Source of the DNA: Moesziomyces globuligerus | Lineage: Eukaryota > Basidiomycota > Ustilaginomycetes > Ustilaginales > Ustilaginaceae | Length of the DNA stretch: 64,000 nt | Assembly (NCBI GenBank): GCA_030849465.1 | Contig: JARVLF010000014.1 | Span: 496,001 to 560,000, forward strand | Direction of reading: 5' to 3' | Part shown: piece by piece, positions 63,372-64,000 of the stretch | Position numbering within the stretch: position 1 is the first letter of the stretch | How the letters are laid out: each line of letters begins with the position of its first letter | Program-made: the position numbers and the translations under genes | The notes under the pieces: generated by a model | What the model saw: only the letters and a program-made list of their open reading frames with translations | Told to the model about the DNA's origin: nothing | Databases searched by the model: none

Positions 63372-64000
63372 ATCCCTCGGATCGTCCACGAGCGCATCAG
63401 CCCTTTGTCCGTCTTCGTTTCCCGTCTCGACCCTCCCCGCCACCTAGGCCGCATCGGAGCAGCTTCCGCCTTGCGAAGAGGTGGTCAAGACTCTCTGCGT
63501 ACGTTCCGGCTCAAGCTCAGAGTCAGCGGGCTTCTTGCATCATCCTCTTGTTGTACAAAACACAAAACTTTCACCCCCACCCAGCACATCCCCCCCCATG
63601 TTCTTCGTTCAGCGTCACGTCGAATAACATGAAAAATTGACGCTCACATCCCGAGCTCAGCATCTCGAAACTCAAAACAAGCCCTCGTACGATCGATGGC
63701 GGATATGCTCGCACTCGGCGCGCGGGACCAGGCGCCAAGATGGAGGGCCTGTGAGCGGATTCTCCTCAAGGCGGAGGCTGTGTTGACATGCTTTGAGAAT
63801 CAGGCGGGGTACGGCTTGTCTTGTGTGTGTGTGCTTTTCATGCGCATACTTGCACGAGAGATCACCGAATCTGGGGACAGGAGGGATGCATGTTGTCCAA
63901 ACCCTGTCGGCACGGACAGAGGTAAGTTACTGGTCACGTACTGTAACTGAGATTGGCTTGCACAGCACGAGAGGACACCAAGCAGGCGATCGTGGCTGGA
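63372..64000. other. 3' flank of RPL11 to window end
   Basis: The stretch holds the RPL11 3' UTR and about 500 bp without a recognised gene. Frames on the plus strand (such as 63696-63950) show no domain. A gene may start beyond the window. Confidence 0.45.

Overview
This window is nuclear DNA of a filamentous or dimorphic fungus, most probably a basidiomycete smut (Ustilaginales). That placement is inferred from GC-rich sequence, compact and mostly intron-poor genes, introns of only about 70-80 bp with GTAAGT/GTACGT-type donors, and a cluster of fast-evolving secreted proteins beside ordinary housekeeping genes. Nothing bacterial, viral or transposon-like was recognised, and no tRNA, rRNA or CRISPR array was found.

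Left end (about 1-5.5 kb): a candidate effector cluster. Three tandem plus-strand genes (313-1086, 1767-2595, 3240-4083) are clearly paralogous. Each has a signal peptide, a conserved 'LRLK...SS' segment, a cysteine-free C-terminal module, one short intron at the same codon phase, and a TATA box 55-60 bp before the ATG. A fourth secreted protein (4695-5528, minus) faces them and shares a short F-x7-F-D-x-R motif, so the family may be broader. A very small secreted peptide ORF and a minisatellite lie between them.

6-16.7 kb: an HSL-type esterase, a GIG1-like DUF3605 protein whose last exon had to be found by splicing, and a secreted GMC oxidoreductase. These are separated by repeat-bearing intergenic DNA, including a 4.3 kb stretch with no gene I can support.

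16.7-34.5 kb: a TMEM184/DUF300 membrane protein, a DCAF5-like WD40 protein, a large Zn2Cys6 regulator, an aldehyde dehydrogenase, the spindle checkpoint protein Mad2, a RING-H2 E3 ligase, and a histidine phosphatase with a perfect PCNA-binding PIP box near its C-terminus. The last is unusual.

35-64 kb: GMP synthase, mitochondrial IF3, Bub3 (a second spindle checkpoint gene, one intron), cystathionine gamma-synthase, Pcf11, Nbp35, a full-length PDR-type ABC transporter, the DED1 RNA helicase, an unrecognised Ser-rich protein with a PP1-docking-like motif, and ribosomal protein uL5/RPL11 with an 803 bp first intron. Many neighbours are convergent with 40-160 bp between stop codons, or divergent with shared promoters. 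The genes are mainly independent housekeeping functions; the only obvious functional cluster is the effector group at the left end.
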